Of a stretch of 64,000 bases of DNA, positions 40,411-48,547 are shown one piece after another (positions within the stretch are counted from its first letter, which is position 1; the number at the start of each line of letters is the position of its first letter). Position numbers and translations under genes: made by a program. Origin of the DNA: Comamonas sp. SCN 67-35 (GTDB taxonomy: Bacteria; Pseudomonadota; Gammaproteobacteria; Burkholderiales; Burkholderiaceae_C); the NCBI GenBank assembly GCA_001725255.1, contig MEFV01000021.1, positions 1 to 64,000 on the forward strand. The letters run 5' to 3'. The notes under the pieces are model-generated. The model worked only from the letters and a program-made list of their open reading frames with translations, made no database searches and was not told the DNA's origin.

Positions 40411-41252
40411 CGCTGGCCGGGTGTGATCAGCGCCAGGCGTTCGGCCAGCGTGGCCGCCGACAGCTCGCCGATGCGCGAGGCCACGAGCCGACCTTGCGCG
40501 TCATAGAACAGCGTGGTGGGCAGGGCGCGCAGGCCCAGCAGGTGGCTCAGGCCGGAGTCCGCGTCCAGCAGCACGTGGGCGGGCGGCAGGCCCTGCTGGG
40601 CGGCGTAGCGGCTCGCCTTGTCGCCGCTCTCGCCCTGGTTGACCCAGAGAAAGCGCACGCCGGGGTACTGCTGGCTGGCCTGCTGCAGCACCGGCATTTC
40701 ACGCCGGCAGGGTGGGCACCAGGTGGCCCAGAAATTCACCACCATGGGCTGGCCCTTGAGACTTTGAAAATCGGTGGTGGAGCCGTCGAGCGCCGTCAGC
40801 TGCCATGGCGGCAGGCCGGGCAGTTCGGTGGCGGCCTGCTCCGTCAGCGCGGGCAGCGACGGGTGCAGCCAGGCATTGCCCGACACCCACAGGAGGAGCG
40901 CGGTGGCGGCGCCCATGCTCACGGTCCTGCGCCAGGGGCTGCGCGCGGCCCAGAGAAAGATCACGTAGGTGAGGGCGGCCGCCACGCCCCACCATGGGGC
41001 CCAGCCGCCGTCGCGCACGTCCAGCACGCTCCACGGCGCGCGGCGGTATTCGCTGGCGAAGTAAAGCACGTAGCCCACGCGTGCGGCCAGCAGTGCGCAG
41101 GCCGGCAGCAGCCAGCTGTGGCGCACGCCCGCGCCCAGGCCACGGCGGCGCGCCATGCGCTCATGCAAGGTGCTGCCGATGATCCACGCCAGCAGGAGCA
41201 GCAGCAGGCTCCAGGGCAGCGAGAGGGGGCCGATATCGAGCGTGCGTTCCAT
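40407..41252 (-). CDS. Membrane-anchored TlpA-like thioredoxin with four-helix N-terminal domain
   Basis: A protein of about 281 residues from the ATG at 41252 (ERTLDIGPLSLPW). The first 140 residues hold about four membrane helices (LPWSLLLLLLAWIIGSTL, HSWLLPACALLAARVGYVLY, WWGVAAALTYVIFLWAA, VSMGAATALLLWVSG), vaguely like the first helices of prolipoprotein diacylglyceryl transferase. The rest is a TlpA/ResA-type thioredoxin domain with the redox centre FWATWCPPCRREMP and cis-Pro region LRALPTTLFYDAQG. It faces the periplasm by analogy. It overlaps the phospholipase-D gene by ATGA. Confidence 0.85.
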   Translation of the reverse strand: MERTLDIGPLSLPWSLLLLLLAWIIGSTLHERMARRRGLGAGVRHSWLLPACALLAARVGYVLYFASEYRRAPWSVLDVRDGGWAPWWGVAAALTYVIFLWAARSPWRRTVSMGAATALLLWVSGNAWLHPSLPALTEQAATELPGLPPWQLTALDGSTTDFQSLKGQPMVVNFWATWCPPCRREMPVLQQASQQYPGVRFLWVNQGESGDKASRYAAQQGLPPAHVLLDADSGLSHLLGLRALPTTLFYDAQGRLVASRIGELSAATLAERLALITPGQR

Positions 41253-41328
41253 GGCGGCGCCAGTATGCATGAGTGCGAAAGCACGCAATAATCGCTGGAC
41301 GATTTCACAGGACAACAGGGAGTTCGCC

Positions 41329-41640
41329 ATGCCTCACATCCGTCATGCCGCCGCTCTGGCCGTGCTCGCGGGCCTGCTCGCGCCTGCGGCGTGGGCCGAG
41401 TGTTATGTGGTGTACGGACCGGATCAGCAGGTGGTCTATCGCAGCCAGGAGCCGCCGGTGGACATGTCCCGCCAGATCCACGAGACGCTGCCCAAGGTGG
41501 CGCCGGGCGGCGTCATGGTGTTCTCGCTCGACAACTTCGGCTGCGAGCTGACGGTGAACAAATTGCCGCTCAAGGCGACCTCGCAGGCTCCGAAAAAAGC
41601 AGGGAAGGCACCACGCGAGCGCGCCATCTCCAACTCCTGA
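41329..41640 (+). CDS. Small exported protein of unknown function
   Basis: 103 residues from the ATG at 41329 with GGGAG upstream. A Sec signal peptide ends near residue 23 ([14 protein letters not shown], before ECYVVYG). The mature part has two cysteines (ECYV and FGCEL) that could form a disulfide, then a Lys-rich tail ([16 protein letters not shown]). It is divergent from the thioredoxin gene, 76 bp away, which fits a disulfide-containing substrate, but that is only suggestive. I do not recognise a named family. Confidence 0.7.
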   Translation: MPHIRHAAALAVLAGLLAPAAWAECYVVYGPDQQVVYRSQEPPVDMSRQIHETLPKVAPGGVMVFSLDNFGCELTVNKLPLKATSQAPKKAGKAPRERAISNS

Positions 41641-41668
41641 CGCCCGCCGCTTTGCGACAATCGGGGCC

Positions 41669-43102
41669 ATGAACGGTCCCCCTTCCGATCCACTGCCTCT
41701 GCCCGCCGACTGGCTTGAAGTGACCTCCATGGACATGGAGGCGCAAGGCGTGGCCCATCGCGCCGACGGCAAGGTGGTTTTCATCGATGGCGCGCTGCCC
41801 GGCGAACTGGTGAGCGCGCGCACGCGCCGCAGCAAGAACCAGTGGGAGCAGGCGGACCTGACCGAGATTCACCGCGAATCCAGCCTGCGTGTGGCGCCAC
41901 GCTGCCCGCACTTCGGCCTGCATGCCGGTGCCTGCGGGGGGTGCAAGATGCAGCACCTCGACGCGGCCGCGCAGGTGGCGGCCAAGCAGCGGGTACTCGA
42001 AGACAACCTCTGGCATCTGGGCAAGGTCAGGCCCGAGTCGGTGCTCACGCCCATCCATGGGCCGGCCTGGGGCTACCGCTACCGGGCGCGCCTGGCGGTG
42101 CGCCACGTGGCGAAGAAGGGCACGGTGCTCGTGGGCTTTCACGAGCGCAAGAGCCGCTACATCGCGGACATGCACACCTGCAAGATCCTGCCGCCGCATG
42201 TGGATGCGCTCCTGATGCCGCTGCGCGAGCTGATCGGCGCCATGGCGGCGCGCGACACCTGCCCGCAGATCGAGCTGGCGTGCGGCGACGAGGTCACGGT
42301 GCTGGTGCTGCGCCATCTGGAGCCGTTGTCGTCCGGCGATCGGGACAGGCTGCGCGCGTTCGGCAGGCGGCATGGCGTGCAATGGTGGCTGCAGCCCAAG
42401 GGGCCGGACAGCGCGCAGCCGCTCGACGAGGGCGGCGCGCCGCTGTGCTACCGCCTGCCGGATTTCGGCATCACCATCGCCTTCAGGCCCACCGATTTCA
42501 CGCAGGTGAATCCGCAGATCAACCGTGTGCTGGTCGGGCGGGCGCTCAGGCTCCTGGACCCCCGCAAGACGGACCGCGTGATCGACTGGTTCTGCGGCCT
42601 GGGCAATTTCACGCTGCCTCTGGCCACGCAAGCGGGGCACGTGCTGGGGGTGGAAGGCAGCGCCGCACTGATTGCCCGTGCGCGCGAGAATTTTGTATCA
42701 AATCAGGCTCAGTCGCTTGCTGGACAAGCGCTTGCAGCTACTGAATTTGAAGTGCGTAACCTGTTTGAAATCACGGCGCCGGAGCTGGTGGCGCACGGCC
42801 CGGCGCAGCGCTGGCTGATCGATCCGCCGCGCGAGGGGGCGTTTGCGCTCGTCAAGGCGCTGGCGGACATTCACCAGGCGCGCCTCGGAACGGAAGGCGC
42901 GCCGGAACTTTCCGCCGATGCGCGGGCATGGCAGGCGCCAGAGCGCATCGTCTACGTGAGCTGCAATCCGGCGACACTTTCGCGCGATGCGGGACTGCTG
43001 GTGCATCAGGCGGGCTATCGCTGCACGGCTGCGGGAGTGATCAACATGTTCCCGCACACCGCGCATGTGGAGAGCATGGCGGTGTTCGAGCGGATGGCTT
43101 GA
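41669..43102 (+). CDS. rlmD: 23S rRNA (uracil-1939-C5)-methyltransferase
   Basis: 477 residues. An N-terminal TRAM domain ([26 protein letters not shown]) is followed by the iron-sulfur cysteines ([20 protein letters not shown] plus a later HTCKIL), then the TrmA/RlmD methyltransferase core with [24 protein letters not shown] and the catalytic Cys in [12 protein letters not shown]. Around residues 345-360 the sequence [18 protein letters not shown] is encoded by a copy of the dispersed palindromic repeat (42706-42745) and is probably an insertion relative to relatives. Convergent with the small lipoprotein gene. Confidence 0.95.
   Translation: MNGPPSDPLPLPADWLEVTSMDMEAQGVAHRADGKVVFIDGALPGELVSARTRRSKNQWEQADLTEIHRESSLRVAPRCPHFGLHAGACGGCKMQHLDAAAQVAAKQRVLEDNLWHLGKVRPESVLTPIHGPAWGYRYRARLAVRHVAKKGTVLVGFHERKSRYIADMHTCKILPPHVDALLMPLRELIGAMAARDTCPQIELACGDEVTVLVLRHLEPLSSGDRDRLRAFGRRHGVQWWLQPKGPDSAQPLDEGGAPLCYRLPDFGITIAFRPTDFTQVNPQINRVLVGRALRLLDPRKTDRVIDWFCGLGNFTLPLATQAGHVLGVEGSAALIARARENFVSNQAQSLAGQALAATEFEVRNLFEITAPELVAHGPAQRWLIDPPREGAFALVKALADIHQARLGTEGAPELSADARAWQAPERIVYVSCNPATLSRDAGLLVHQAGYRCTAAGVINMFPHTAHVESMAVFERMA
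42706..42745 (+). repeat. Dispersed palindromic repeat inserted in frame within rlmD
   Basis: This 40-bp segment contains CGCTTG-CTGGA-CAAGCG and ends AGCTACTGAA. It matches 52694-52733 at 32 of 40 positions, with no gaps. It is less GC-rich than the surrounding gene and keeps the frame open. Confidence 0.8.
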
Positions 43103-43107
43103 GCGTT

Positions 43108-43485
43108 TCAGCCGCGGCTGCGTGAGCCTGCCTTGGCCGGCGCTGCGTCCTCGCCCGGCTCGGCCTCGGGCGCCGCTTTGGGCGCTGTCGTCAGCACGGA
43201 GGGAACGGGCTCCACCTTGTTCTCGCGCATGTACTGGTCCATCTCTTTCCAGCCGGCGAAGATCTGCGCCTTGGACGACCTGGGGTTGAGCGTGTAGCAG
43301 TCCTCGAGCCCGCGCGTGGCAAAGCGGCAGGCGCCGCCGATGGCCTGCGCCTCTGCGTCGCGCGCCAGTGCGCGCGGATCAGGACCCAGGCCGGGAATGT
43401 CGCAGCCGACCAGGGTCAGCAACGTCACGGCCACCAGCGCGGTGCGCGCGAGGGTCAAGGCTGGGGAATGGCGCGGGCTCGGCAT
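43108..43485 (-). CDS. Small lipoprotein of unknown function
   Basis: 125 residues from the ATG at 43485 (seven residues shorter than the longest frame). The lipoprotein signal is LARTALVAVTLLTLVGC with the lipid-bearing Cys about residue 28. The mature part has two further cysteines (GGACRFATRGLEDCYTLNP), a short helix (FAGWKEMDQYMRENKVEP) and an Ala/Pro/Glu-rich tail. The order resembles small outer-membrane lipoproteins found near rlmD in Comamonadaceae. Function not known. Convergent with rlmD, 5 bp apart. Confidence 0.75.
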   Translation of the reverse strand: MPSPRHSPALTLARTALVAVTLLTLVGCDIPGLGPDPRALARDAEAQAIGGACRFATRGLEDCYTLNPRSSKAQIFAGWKEMDQYMRENKVEPVPSVLTTAPKAAPEAEPGEDAAPAKAGSRSRG

Positions 43486-43566
43486 GCCCTGATTATCGGC
43501 AGCCACCGCGCTTTGTTGAGCTGAACCTGAATCTGGAGGGCGCGTTCAACTGCCGGATTCAGGCCG

Positions 43567-43592
43567 AAAAAAAGCCCCGGCGTGCGGGGCTT
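43567..43592 (-). terminator. Intrinsic terminator after the BI-1 gene
   Basis: AAGCCCCG-GCGTG-CGGGGCTT, followed on the minus strand by seven T. It lies 23 bases after the stop. Confidence 0.9.
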
Positions 43593-43614
43593 GGGTGATC
43601 GGCTTCCCGGTGGC

Positions 43615-44310
43615 TCAGTCGTTGTTGCCGCCGAAGATGCCCAGCAGCGCCAGCAGGCTCTGGAAGACGTTGAACAGGTCCAGGTACAGCGCCAGCGTGG
43701 CGCTGATGTAGTTGGTCTCTCCGCCATCGAGCACGCGCTTGATGTCATAGAGCATGAAGGCGCTGAAAATCGCGATGGCAGCCACGGAGATGGCCATCAC
43801 GCCGGCTGTGGAGCCGACGAAGATGTTGATCGCCGCGCCGACCATCAGCACGACGGCGCCCACGAAGAGCCATTTGCCCAGGCCGGACAGATCGCGCTTG
43901 ATGACGCTGGCCAGGCTGGCCATCACGAAGAAGACGCCCGCGGTGCCGGCAAACGCCGTCATGATGAGACTGGCGCCGTTGCTCATGCCGAGCACCAGGC
44001 CGATGAGGCCCGAGAGCATCAGTCCCATGAAGAACGTGAACGCGAGCAGGACGGCGACGCCCTTGCCCGAGTCCTTGGTCTTCTCGATCGCGTACATGAA
44101 GGCGAACGCACCGCCGAGGAAGACGATGAGGCCGAAGCCGCCGCGCATCGTCTGCATGATGCCGGTGGCCACGCCCGCCCAGGCACCGAGCACCGTGGGC
44201 ACGAGGCTGAGCGCCAGCAGCCAGTAGGTGTTGCGCAGGACGCGATGGCGTTCCTGCGCCGAAAGACCGTAGGCGGTGGCGGAACCCATGCGGGTGATGT
44301 CTGTGTTCAT
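43615..44310 (-). CDS. Bax inhibitor-1 / YccA family membrane protein
   Basis: 231 residues with seven predicted membrane helices, beginning after a soluble N-terminus (LSAQERHRVLRNTYWLLALSLVPTVLG). The typical BI-1 features near the C-terminus are present: SAFMLYDIKRVLDGGETNYISATLALYLDLFNVF, including the two acidic residues that sense pH or calcium in relatives. The bacterial role is unsettled; YccA interacts with the FtsH protease in E. coli. It is a single gene with its own terminator. Confidence 0.92.
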   Translation of the reverse strand: MNTDITRMGSATAYGLSAQERHRVLRNTYWLLALSLVPTVLGAWAGVATGIMQTMRGGFGLIVFLGGAFAFMYAIEKTKDSGKGVAVLLAFTFFMGLMLSGLIGLVLGMSNGASLIMTAFAGTAGVFFVMASLASVIKRDLSGLGKWLFVGAVVLMVGAAINIFVGSTAGVMAISVAAIAIFSAFMLYDIKRVLDGGETNYISATLALYLDLFNVFQSLLALLGIFGGNND

Positions 44311-44499
44311 GGTGTCGTACTCCTGAAAAACGGCAACCGTCGTTCTTGCGTTGATTCTATGTGGCGTCAAAAGTGCCCGTTGCAAGACGGGCCGGATTGT
44401 CACCTTTTCGGGTGGGACAGTTTTGCCCGTGCAGCGCATGCGCTCTTGCCGCCGCGACGCTATGCTGTTCGATTGTTCCCAATTCCTTTGAAGTAGACC

Positions 44500-44907
44500 A
44501 TGAAAACCCAGGCGACGCTTGAACTGTCGGATGTGAAACGGATGGCCGACGCGGCCGAGGCCGAAGCCGTGAAAAACGGCTGGGCCGTCACGATCGCCAT
44601 CGTCGATGCCGGCGGCCACCCGCTGTGGCTGCAGCGGCTCGATGGCTGCGCGCCCATGTCGGCCTACATCGCGCCGGCCAAGGCGCGCTCGGCCGCGCTG
44701 GGCCGCCGCGAGACGAAGAATTTCGAGGAAATGATCAACAACGGCCGCACGGCCTTCCTTTCGGTGCCGCAGCTCGATGGCCTGATGGAGGGCGGCGTGC
44801 CCGTCGTGAAGGATGGCCAGTGCATCGGCGCCGTGGGCGTGAGCGGCGTCAAGGCGCCGCAGGATGCGCAGGTGGCGCACGCCGGGGCGGCCGCGCTCGG
44901 GCTCTGA
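44500..44907 (+). CDS. GlcG/HbpS-family heme-degrading-like protein
   Basis: 135 residues covering a single DUF336 domain: MKTQATLELSDVKRMADAAEAEAVKNGW at the start, IAIVDAGGHPLWLQRLDGCAPMS, and GGVPVVKDGQCIGAVGVSG, the standard GlcG signature. No signal peptide. Members are found with glycolate and propanediol operons and in heme sensing; the precise role here is unknown. The 44311-44499 gap upstream shows no other feature. Convergent with the rhodanese gene. Confidence 0.9.
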   Translation: MKTQATLELSDVKRMADAAEAEAVKNGWAVTIAIVDAGGHPLWLQRLDGCAPMSAYIAPAKARSAALGRRETKNFEEMINNGRTAFLSVPQLDGLMEGGVPVVKDGQCIGAVGVSGVKAPQDAQVAHAGAAALGL

Positions 44908-44942
44908 GTGCCGCGGGCGCCGGGCCGCTTGCCCTGCGAAGC

Positions 44943-45080
44943 TCAGAACTTCCGATCGAACTGCACGCCGGAGAGGCACTGCGACACGCCCGCGGTTTCA
45001 TTGCCCGCACCCAGCGGCGCCATCGCGCTGCTGGGGTTGCCCACCGACGCGATGCAGCCGTAGCGGATGCGCGATGAATC
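44943..45080 (-). pseudogene. Remnant of the 3' end of an outer-membrane-protein-like gene
   Basis: After the rhodanese stop, in the same direction, there is an open stretch of 45 codons with no start, reading SSRIRYGCIASVGNPSSAMA, then GVSQCLSGVQFDRKF and a stop. The C-terminal Phe preceded by alternating residues is typical of outer-membrane barrels. It has no start codon and no upstream gene, so it looks like the leftover end of a deleted gene. The parent family is not identified. Confidence 0.35.
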
Positions 45081-45091
45081 GCCTGGTCACC

Positions 45092-46087
45092 TCACCGGGT
45101 CAGGCGCGCTGTCACGGTGGGGCGTTTTTCGTGGGTCCATTCGTGCAGGGAGCCGTCATAGAGCCTGACCTTGTGGTTGCCCATGATCTGCGTCATCACG
45201 AACCACACGCCCGAGGCCTGATGGCCGGTGTTGCAGTAGGTGATCGACGCGGCCCGCGGGTTCAGGCCGCTCATCACGAACATGTCGCTGTAGGTGGCCG
45301 AACCGTACAGGGTGGCCGGTTGGCCATGTTGGTCGGTCGACATCATCGCGGTGTAGAGGTTCTTGGCGCCATCGATGTGGCCGGCCGTCGTGGCGGCCCC
45401 CGAGCGGTCCAGCCCGAGGTAGAAGGAGCTGCTGCGCGCGTCGATCAGCTGGTCGGACTGACTGGCCTGCGCCTTGGCCACGTCTTGCGAGGTGGCCATG
45501 AACTGGGCGCTGCGATCGCTGCGCGAGGTCCAGTTGCCCGTGGCCGGGGCCACCGGGGCATGGCTGATCTGCTTGCCCGCGGTGATCCAGCCGGCCGTGC
45601 CGCCATTGAGCACGGCGATGTTGTCTTCGCCATAGACCTTGAACTGCCAGAACAGGCGCGCGGCATCGTTGAAATCCATGGGATCGATGCCGGCCGAGAC
45701 GATCACGATCGGGCGGTTGGAGGTGGCGCCCCAGCTGCGTGCCAGCTTTTCGAAGTCGGCGCGTTCCGGGATCATGCCCTTGAGCTCCAGGCCCTCGATC
45801 TTCCGGGTCACGCGCACCTTCTTGTTGTCCACCGGCACCGCACCGTCGATGTGGCCTCCGATGCCGACGATCAGCTTCTTTCCGCTCTTCTTGTCGGTTT
45901 CGAATTCCGGCGCGCCGGTGAAGGATTTCTGGCTGGGCCGTACGTCGAGGACGGTGACCTCGTTCAGGTGCGCCGCGAGCCACTGGTTGTCCACCACCGG
46001 GCCGGGCACGTTGAGCGCGAGCGCCAGCGGGGACAGTGCAAACAGCGCGCCGGCGCCGGCCAGCATGGATAGGCGGGTTTTCATCAT
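45092..46087 (-). CDS. Periplasmic tandem-rhodanese sulfurtransferase
   Basis: Moves sulfane sulfur, for example from thiosulfate. 331 residues with a Sec signal (MLAGAGALFALSPLALA, cleavage about residue 24) and two rhodanese domains: the first inactive-type (VTVLDVRPSQKSF, residues about 35-185), the second catalytic (QLIDARSSSFYLG to ITYCNTGHQASGVWF, active Cys in YCNTGHQ). AAGGAG precedes the start. It is the last intact gene of the cluster with two YeeE/YedE transporters, which supports a role in thiosulfate or sulfane-sulfur handling in the periplasm. Confidence 0.92.
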   Translation of the reverse strand: MMKTRLSMLAGAGALFALSPLALALNVPGPVVDNQWLAAHLNEVTVLDVRPSQKSFTGAPEFETDKKSGKKLIVGIGGHIDGAVPVDNKKVRVTRKIEGLELKGMIPERADFEKLARSWGATSNRPIVIVSAGIDPMDFNDAARLFWQFKVYGEDNIAVLNGGTAGWITAGKQISHAPVAPATGNWTSRSDRSAQFMATSQDVAKAQASQSDQLIDARSSSFYLGLDRSGAATTAGHIDGAKNLYTAMMSTDQHGQPATLYGSATYSDMFVMSGLNPRAASITYCNTGHQASGVWFVMTQIMGNHKVRLYDGSLHEWTHEKRPTVTARLTR

Positions 46088-46105
46088 CTTGCTCCTTGGG
46101 TCATG

Positions 46106-46744
46106 TCAACAGAAACGGGGAGAACCTTCGATGGCGGCGACCGCATCCCGCGGCCACTCGATCGGCGTGCTTTGCCAGAGTGCGATACGGCGGTCGGTGC
46201 GTGCCTGCCGGGGGGTGAGGCCCTGCTCGGCGCAGTGGCGCTCGATGGCGGCGTCGCGCTGGCGCAGCATCTGCAGCAGCGGCTGGCGGTACAGGCACAG
46301 CAGATCGGTGAGCCACAGGGCCACTCCGGCCAGGGGACCCCGCAGGCGCAGGTCAGGCGCGCGCAGCAGCCGGGCGGCGGTGCCCGTGCGCAGCCATCGT
46401 CCCCCGGTCACCCAGAGGTTGGGGGCGAACCACTGCAAGGGTGCCCCGCGTTCGTCGAGTGACAGCCCGGTCAGGTGCGACAGCGTGCCGTCCGGGCCGC
46501 GGCGAAACAGGTGCACGTGGCCCTGTTCGCGCGGATCGCGAACGTGGTCGAGCGCAACCGCCGGATGGGAGTGGAAGTAGAACTGCCAGCATCCGCTCGC
46601 ATCGATGGCATCGCGTGCCGGGTAATGTGCCCAGGGCGCGATGCCGGTGCGGCCGCTGGTGAGGGCGTGAATCCATGACCGGCCACGTTGTGCCAGCCTG
46701 AGTTGCCGCTGCATGGCGCGGTGGGCGGCAACGGCTGGTGTCAC
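46106..46744 (-). CDS. Unrecognised protein in the sulfur cluster
   Basis: 212 residues from a GTG at 46744 (an ATG at 46714 would give 202). It is rich in Arg, Trp and His, with no signal peptide and no clear membrane helix. Notable segments are GCWQFYFHSHPA, EQGHVHLFRRG and LSLDERGAPLQWFAPNLWVTGG; the His-rich part could bind a metal. The ending CAEQGLTPRQARTDRRIA looks helical. It sits between the NPC-repeat gene and the rhodanese gene, 18 bp from the latter, and is probably co-transcribed. I cannot assign a function. Confidence 0.7.
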   Translation of the reverse strand: MTPAVAAHRAMQRQLRLAQRGRSWIHALTSGRTGIAPWAHYPARDAIDASGCWQFYFHSHPAVALDHVRDPREQGHVHLFRRGPDGTLSHLTGLSLDERGAPLQWFAPNLWVTGGRWLRTGTAARLLRAPDLRLRGPLAGVALWLTDLLCLYRQPLLQMLRQRDAAIERHCAEQGLTPRQARTDRRIALWQSTPIEWPRDAVAAIEGSPRFC

Positions 46745-46758
46745 GGCGATGGCCCGTG

Positions 46759-47082
46759 TCAGCGGCTGGAGCCCGCGCAGGGGTTGTTGCCGCGGCTGCG
46801 CCGTTTGCCGGCGCAGGGGTTGGCCGAGCAGGGATTCTCCGCGCGATCGCGCCGCGTGCTTCCGGCGCAGGGGTTGCCGCTGCCCGCGCGGCGGCGCTTG
46901 GTCGCGGCGCAGGGGTTTTCCGCCGGCATGCTGGCGTTGCCGCCGGGCGCCGACGGGCTTGGCGTGGCGCTGCTGCCGGCGTCGGGCGTGGGCTGGGTGC
47001 CTTGTGCCGCCGCGGCAGGCAGGGCCAGCAGGGCGGCGGCCAGCGCGCAGGCGAGTGTGGCCGAGGAGGGGCGGTTTGACAT
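46759..47082 (-). CDS. Exported NPC(A/S)-repeat protein, possible metal or sulfur binder
   Basis: 107 residues. A signal peptide ends near residue 26 (LAAALLALPAAAAQG). A Ser/Pro-rich linker follows, and the C-terminal half carries five NPC units (ENPCAATKRR, GNPCAGSTRR, ENPCSA, NPCAGKRR, NNPCAGSSR) alternating with Arg/Lys-rich spacers. These are the only five cysteines. The repeats are also visible in the DNA as recurring GCGCAGGGGTT. I recall low-complexity bacterial proteins with NPCA repeats of unknown function. The position between sulfur transporters and a periplasmic rhodanese suggests the thiols accept sulfane sulfur or a metal; that is inference. Confidence 0.75.
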   Translation of the reverse strand: MSNRPSSATLACALAAALLALPAAAAQGTQPTPDAGSSATPSPSAPGGNASMPAENPCAATKRRRAGSGNPCAGSTRRDRAENPCSANPCAGKRRSRGNNPCAGSSR

Positions 47083-47128
47083 GAGGGTCTCGATGGGAAA
47101 GGAGTGGGGATATGAACCGGTGCGGGCG

Positions 47129-47689
47129 TCAGGCTCGCCCCGCCAGACGGGCGCGCCGCTCGAACCAGTCGCCGAGGAAGAACACGCCCACGGCCGCCAC
47201 CACCAACAGGATCAGCAGCAGCCATTCCGGCATGCCCAGCACCTGGGGCAGGCGGTCGCCCGTGGTGATCTCGCCCGACGTGGTCAGGGCGTCCAGCTGG
47301 GCGAACAGACCGGCGAAGGCGAAGGTGCCGATGAAGAGACCGATGAAGAACACCACGGCGTCCAGCCGTCCGGTCATCAGGCCGACGGCGGAAGTGCCCG
47401 GGCAGTAGCCGCCCACGGCGAACCCCACGCCTATCAAAGCGCCGCCCGCGGCCATGGCCCACAGATAGGGTTCGGGCACGTACATGCGGGCAGCCTGGAC
47501 CCACCCCAGCTGCTCCAGGATGTACAGGCCAACCGCCGTGAACACGATGGCGCTGAACATGACCTTGAACACCGACCAGTCGGTGAGGCGAAACTGCGCG
47601 GTGAGCTTGCAACTGCTGCCGAAGCCCGCGCGCTCGAGCACGAAGCCGAAACCGAAGCCGAGCGCGATCGCCACCAGGGTATCGATCAT
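47129..47689 (-). CDS. YeeE/YedE family (DUF395) sulfur-compound transporter, second half
   Basis: 186 residues with about four to five membrane helices. The conserved cysteine motifs of the TsuA/YeeE family are present: ERAGFGSSCKLTAQFR at the N-terminus and GGYCPGTSAVG in the middle. Members take up thiosulfate. At about half the length of single-chain YeeE it probably works together with the preceding gene product; the ATG at 47689 overlaps that gene by ATGA. Confidence 0.9.
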   Translation of the reverse strand: MIDTLVAIALGFGFGFVLERAGFGSSCKLTAQFRLTDWSVFKVMFSAIVFTAVGLYILEQLGWVQAARMYVPEPYLWAMAAGGALIGVGFAVGGYCPGTSAVGLMTGRLDAVVFFIGLFIGTFAFAGLFAQLDALTTSGEITTGDRLPQVLGMPEWLLLILLVVAAVGVFFLGDWFERRARLAGRA

Positions 47690-48222
47690 TTCACCCCCCC
47701 GCCGGTCAGCCGGGCGGCAATCAGCCCGGAAATGAAGAACGAGATCAGGAAGACGAAGCCCGAGACACCCAGCACCGCGGCGCCCGACAGCCCGACGCCG
47801 CTGGTGCACCCGGCGGAAATGCGCGCGCCGAAGCCTGCCAGAATGCCGCCCGCCAAGGCCTTGAGCAGGCGCCCCACCGTGCCCGATGTGGCCGCCCCCT
47901 CGATGCGCCAGGCCATGCGCCGTGCCAGACGCGCCGAGAAGAAGGCGCCGGCGAACACGCCCAGCACCTCCCAGGTGATCCAGGAAGAGAGCACCGAGCC
48001 GTCTTCGATCATCGGGCCGAGATAGTCATTGGCCAGCGTCCACCGGGGCGCCACTTCGCCGCCCAGCCACGCCGTCACGCGGGTGGTGAAGCCCGTGGCG
48101 CCCAGGCCGTGGCCCGTGAGGATGAAGGTGAGCAGCAGCACGATGCCAAGCAGTGGCCCGGCCACCCACGCCGGCCAATACGCCTGGCTGCCCGGGGGCT
48201 CGCAAACGCTGGGAGTGTTCAT
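47686..48222 (-). CDS. YeeE/YedE family (DUF395) sulfur-compound transporter, first half
   Basis: 178 residues from the ATG at 48222 (the frame is open for 30 codons more but those lie in the promoter region). It has about four helices and the conserved motif FGARISAGCTSGVGLSG, whose Cys is part of the thiosulfate relay in TsuA. It is the first gene of the five-gene sulfur cluster and overlaps the next one by ATGA. A perfect FNR-type box lies 77 bp upstream. Confidence 0.9.
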   Translation of the reverse strand: MNTPSVCEPPGSQAYWPAWVAGPLLGIVLLLTFILTGHGLGATGFTTRVTAWLGGEVAPRWTLANDYLGPMIEDGSVLSSWITWEVLGVFAGAFFSARLARRMAWRIEGAATSGTVGRLLKALAGGILAGFGARISAGCTSGVGLSGAAVLGVSGFVFLISFFISGLIAARLTGGGVK

Positions 48223-48298
48223 GGCGTCTCTCCGTTGGCTGGGACAGCGCAGAGGGCGCCAGCACGTGTTGCGGCTAGCATGTCTTGCGAAATCCGCG

Positions 48299-48312
48299 TT
48301 GATAAATATCAA
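48299..48312. promoter_or_regulatory. FNR/Anr-type binding site
   Basis: TTGATAAATATCAA is a perfect match to the FNR consensus TTGAT-N4-ATCAA. It lies in the 325-bp gap between the sulfur cluster and the divergent heme-binding gene, nearest the former. The surrounding 48296-48345 is clearly AT-rich, as expected for a promoter. No FNR gene is in the window. Confidence 0.8.
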
Positions 48313-48380
48313 TGCATGGCAATATAGTGATGTTCTAACGTGCGGTCACTATCGTTTTCCCGCATGGTGAACGCGTGTCG

Positions 48381-48399
48381 GGCTATCGAGGCGATAGCC
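48381..48399. promoter_or_regulatory. Perfect palindrome in the divergent promoter region
   Basis: GGCTATCG-AGG-CGATAGCC, an 8-bp perfect inverted repeat with a 3-base spacer. It could be an operator or a small hairpin in the leader of the heme-binding gene. Apart from this site and the FNR box the 48223-48547 gap shows no gene. Confidence 0.45.
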
Positions 48400-48547
48400 A
48401 GGCGTGCGTTGCCCTCATCCCGACAAGCGAGTACGCTGGGGCGCGAGCTGCCCCAGGGCGACTTGCGCCGTGGCAGGGCGCGGCACGGGAACATCACCCG
48501 CAGCGGCGCGCCAGGCGTTTTTGCTGACGATCAAAGGAGAAAATGCA

